From assembly GCF_010645065.1 (NCBI RefSeq), contig NZ_JAADZW010000004.1, positions 124,001 through 188,000 on the forward strand: a DNA stretch of 64,000 nt, in the 5' to 3' direction. Positions 62,647 through 64,000 of the stretch are shown piece by piece. Within the stretch, counting starts at the first letter, position 1, and the number at the start of each line of letters is the position of its first letter. Origin of the DNA: Flavobacterium fluviatile. GTDB taxonomy: Bacteria; Bacteroidota; Bacteroidia; Flavobacteriales; Flavobacteriaceae. A program made the translations under genes and the position numbers. The notes under the pieces are model-generated. The model was given only the letters and a program-made list of their open reading frames with translations, was not told the DNA's origin and searched no databases.

Positions 62647-62676
62647 TAAAAAACCCGACATTCAAATGTCGGGTTT
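62647..62676 (-). terminator. Terminator of recA
   Basis: Arms AAACCCGACATT (62651-62662) and its complement (to 62676) with T run on the minus strand, 31 bases after the recA stop. Confidence 0.85.
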
Positions 62677-62706
62677 AAAAGAGTCTGTAACTCAGATTTA
62701 TAAAGT

Positions 62707-63714
62707 TTAAGCATTAGCCAATTCTTTAATATATTCTTTAATTTTTGTTTCTAATTCATCAGCTAATTCCGGATTATCTTTAATTAAAGTCTTAACGGCA
62801 TCACGTCCTTGACCTAATTTAGTATCTCCGTAGCTAAACCATGATCCTGCTTTTTTAATAATATCAAATTCAACAGCCAAATCCAATATTTCTCCGGTTT
62901 TTGAAACCCCTTCTCCGTACATAATATCAAATTCAGCAGTTTTAAATGGTGGGGCAACTTTGTTTTTTACAATTTTCACTTTAGTTCTGTTTCCAATAAC
63001 ATTTTCACCATCTTTTATTTGGGCTGAACGACGGATATCCAAACGTACCGAAGCGTAAAATTTCAATGCATTACCACCGGTTGTAGTTTCAGGATTTCCA
63101 AACATTACACCTATTTTTTCCCTCAATTGGTTGATAAAGAAAACGGTACAATTTGTCTTGCTGATAGTCCCGGTAAGTTTTCTTAAGGCCTGTGACATTA
63201 ATCGGGCATGAAGACCCATTTTTGAATCTCCCATTTCGCCTTCGATTTCACTTTTTGGAGTCAATGCGGCAACAGAGTCAATAACCACAATATCTATTGC
63301 GCCAGAACGAATAAGATTTTCGGCAATTTCTAAAGCCTGCTCCCCGTTATCCGGCTGAGAAATAATCAGGTTTTCTATATCTACCCCTAATTTTTCAGCA
63401 TAGTTTCTATCGAATGCATGTTCGGCATCAATAAAAGCAGCGATTCCTCCTGCTTTTTGTGCTTCTGCAATTGCATGTAAAGTAAGAGTGGTTTTACCAG
63501 ATGATTCCGGACCGTAAATTTCGATAATTCTTCCCTTTGGATATCCGTTTACTCCAAGTGCTAAATCAACACCAAGCGAACCAGAAGAAATTGTTTCAAC
63601 TTCTACAATAGCTTTGTCGCCCATTTTCATTACGGTTCCTTTTCCGTAAGTTTTATCTAATTTATCTAGTGTAAGCTGTAACGCTTTTAATTTGGCATCT
63701 TTCTCTGAACTCAT
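62707..63714 (-). CDS. recA: Recombinase RecA
   Basis: The protein of about 335 residues binds single-stranded DNA, drives strand exchange and activates SOS. Walker A is [14 protein letters not shown], Walker [16 protein letters not shown], loop L1 and L2 regions [25 protein letters not shown] and [23 protein letters not shown] are intact. I start it at 63714 ([14 protein letters not shown]); an ATG eight codons upstream would add KEKEKEK. The 165 bases upstream have AT-rich sequence without an evident operator. Confidence 0.97.
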   Translation of the reverse strand: MSSEKDAKLKALQLTLDKLDKTYGKGTVMKMGDKAIVEVETISSGSLGVDLALGVNGYPKGRIIEIYGPESSGKTTLTLHAIAEAQKAGGIAAFIDAEHAFDRNYAEKLGVDIENLIISQPDNGEQALEIAENLIRSGAIDIVVIDSVAALTPKSEIEGEMGDSKMGLHARLMSQALRKLTGTISKTNCTVFFINQLREKIGVMFGNPETTTGGNALKFYASVRLDIRRSAQIKDGENVIGNRTKVKIVKNKVAPPFKTAEFDIMYGEGVSKTGEILDLAVEFDIIKKAGSWFSYGDTKLGQGRDAVKTLIKDNPELADELETKIKEYIKELANA

Positions 63715-63879
63715 CTTTTCTTTTTCTTTTTCTTTCATCTAAAATTTATAACTTTTTTCAAACTAAATCAGATTTAATAACTTCCTGATTTAGATTTATG
63801 TGCGCATGTAATTTTGTAAAAATACTTCTTTTTTTTGAAGTTCATTGCCTCAAATTGTTACAAATTGAGACAATTTATG

Positions 63880-64000
63880 CTATAAAAATAAAGCCTTTAA
63901 TTCTGTAGCATCTGATGGTTTTATTTTGCCTGCAAGCAGTAAACTCAATTGTTTACGACGTAATGCTGCATCAAAACGTTGAATTTCGAGTTCTGTTTCA
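63880..64000 (-). CDS. Unidentified protein, C-terminal 39 residues only
   Basis: The minus-strand frame from the right edge ends in a stop at 63880-63882 and encodes ETELEIQRFDAALRRKQLSL, then LLAGKIKPSDATELKALFL. It is a helical, charged terminus. Nothing more can be said, as the rest is outside the window. Confidence 0.5.
   Translation of the reverse strand, partial: ETELEIQRFDAALRRKQLSLLLAGKIKPSDATELKALFL

Overview
The window looks like a piece of a Flavobacterium chromosome (Bacteroidota, Flavobacteriaceae), close to the F. johnsoniae type. It is AT-rich. It carries the gliding and type IX secretion lipoprotein gene sprE, an exported enzyme with a type IX sorting tail, several families typical of Flavobacteria (DUF5687, DUF6427, DUF4254, DUF6909, DUF4175), and Bacteroidota-type -7 promoter elements (TAnnTTTG) in front of many genes. 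All identifications were made by reading the sequence; no database search was run.

Layout. 1-6 kb, minus strand: the start of an ATP-synthase-associated cluster (DUF6168-like, AtpZ/AtpI), bactofilin, sprE and a DUF5687 permease with its ABC ATPase. 6-13.8 kb: ferredoxin reductase, a secreted TonB-C-like repeat protein, a GT9 and DUF4254 pair, uracil phosphoribosyltransferase, small membrane proteins and purD. 13.8-19.5 kb: a HigBA toxin-antitoxin pair joined to a PaaK-like ligase, a damaged ORF6N gene, and a three-gene surface-polysaccharide operon (UDP-xylose synthase, priming sugar transferase, GT2). 19.5-26.4 kb: DUF6909, GH3-type ligase, TatA (too short for usual ORF cut-offs) and an exported GH8 glucanase.

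26.6-29.6 kb holds the most notable system: a three-gene operon (REase-like effector, small middle component, DUF2326 ABC/SMC-like ATPase) with the layout of ABC-three-component (ABC-3C) conflict systems. It sits directly behind tex, and a second degraded copy of the tex 3' end lies on its far side, so the cassette appears to have been inserted at the tex terminus.

31.9-46.1 kb: DUF1294, a DUF4143 ATPase, rpiB, an 0.8-kb gene-free AT-rich region with DnaA-box-like motifs, rnr, tRNA-Cys with three decayed 91-bp tandem copies of its 3' end, folB, a ParE-like toxin pair, glnS, a 0.65-kb gene-free region made of an ungapped imperfect duplication, a YtxH protein, an SPFH protein and gltX. 46.2-64 kb: DUF4175, ybeY, a cluster of parS-like palindromes, mnmG, a methyltransferase, an OmpH-like lipoprotein, a Pif1-like helicase, a SPOR protein, dprA, trpS, plsC and recA.

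Genes left of about 35 kb are mainly on the minus strand and genes right of it mainly on the plus strand. Together with the DnaA-box-rich gap and the parS cluster, this suggests the window covers the chromosomal replication origin even though dnaA is not here. Housekeeping functions (three aminoacyl-tRNA synthetases, RNase R, YbeY, MnmG, RecA, DprA) surround it, and accessory modules (HigBA, ABC-3C, DUF4143 ATPase, ParE-like pair) are spaced between them.
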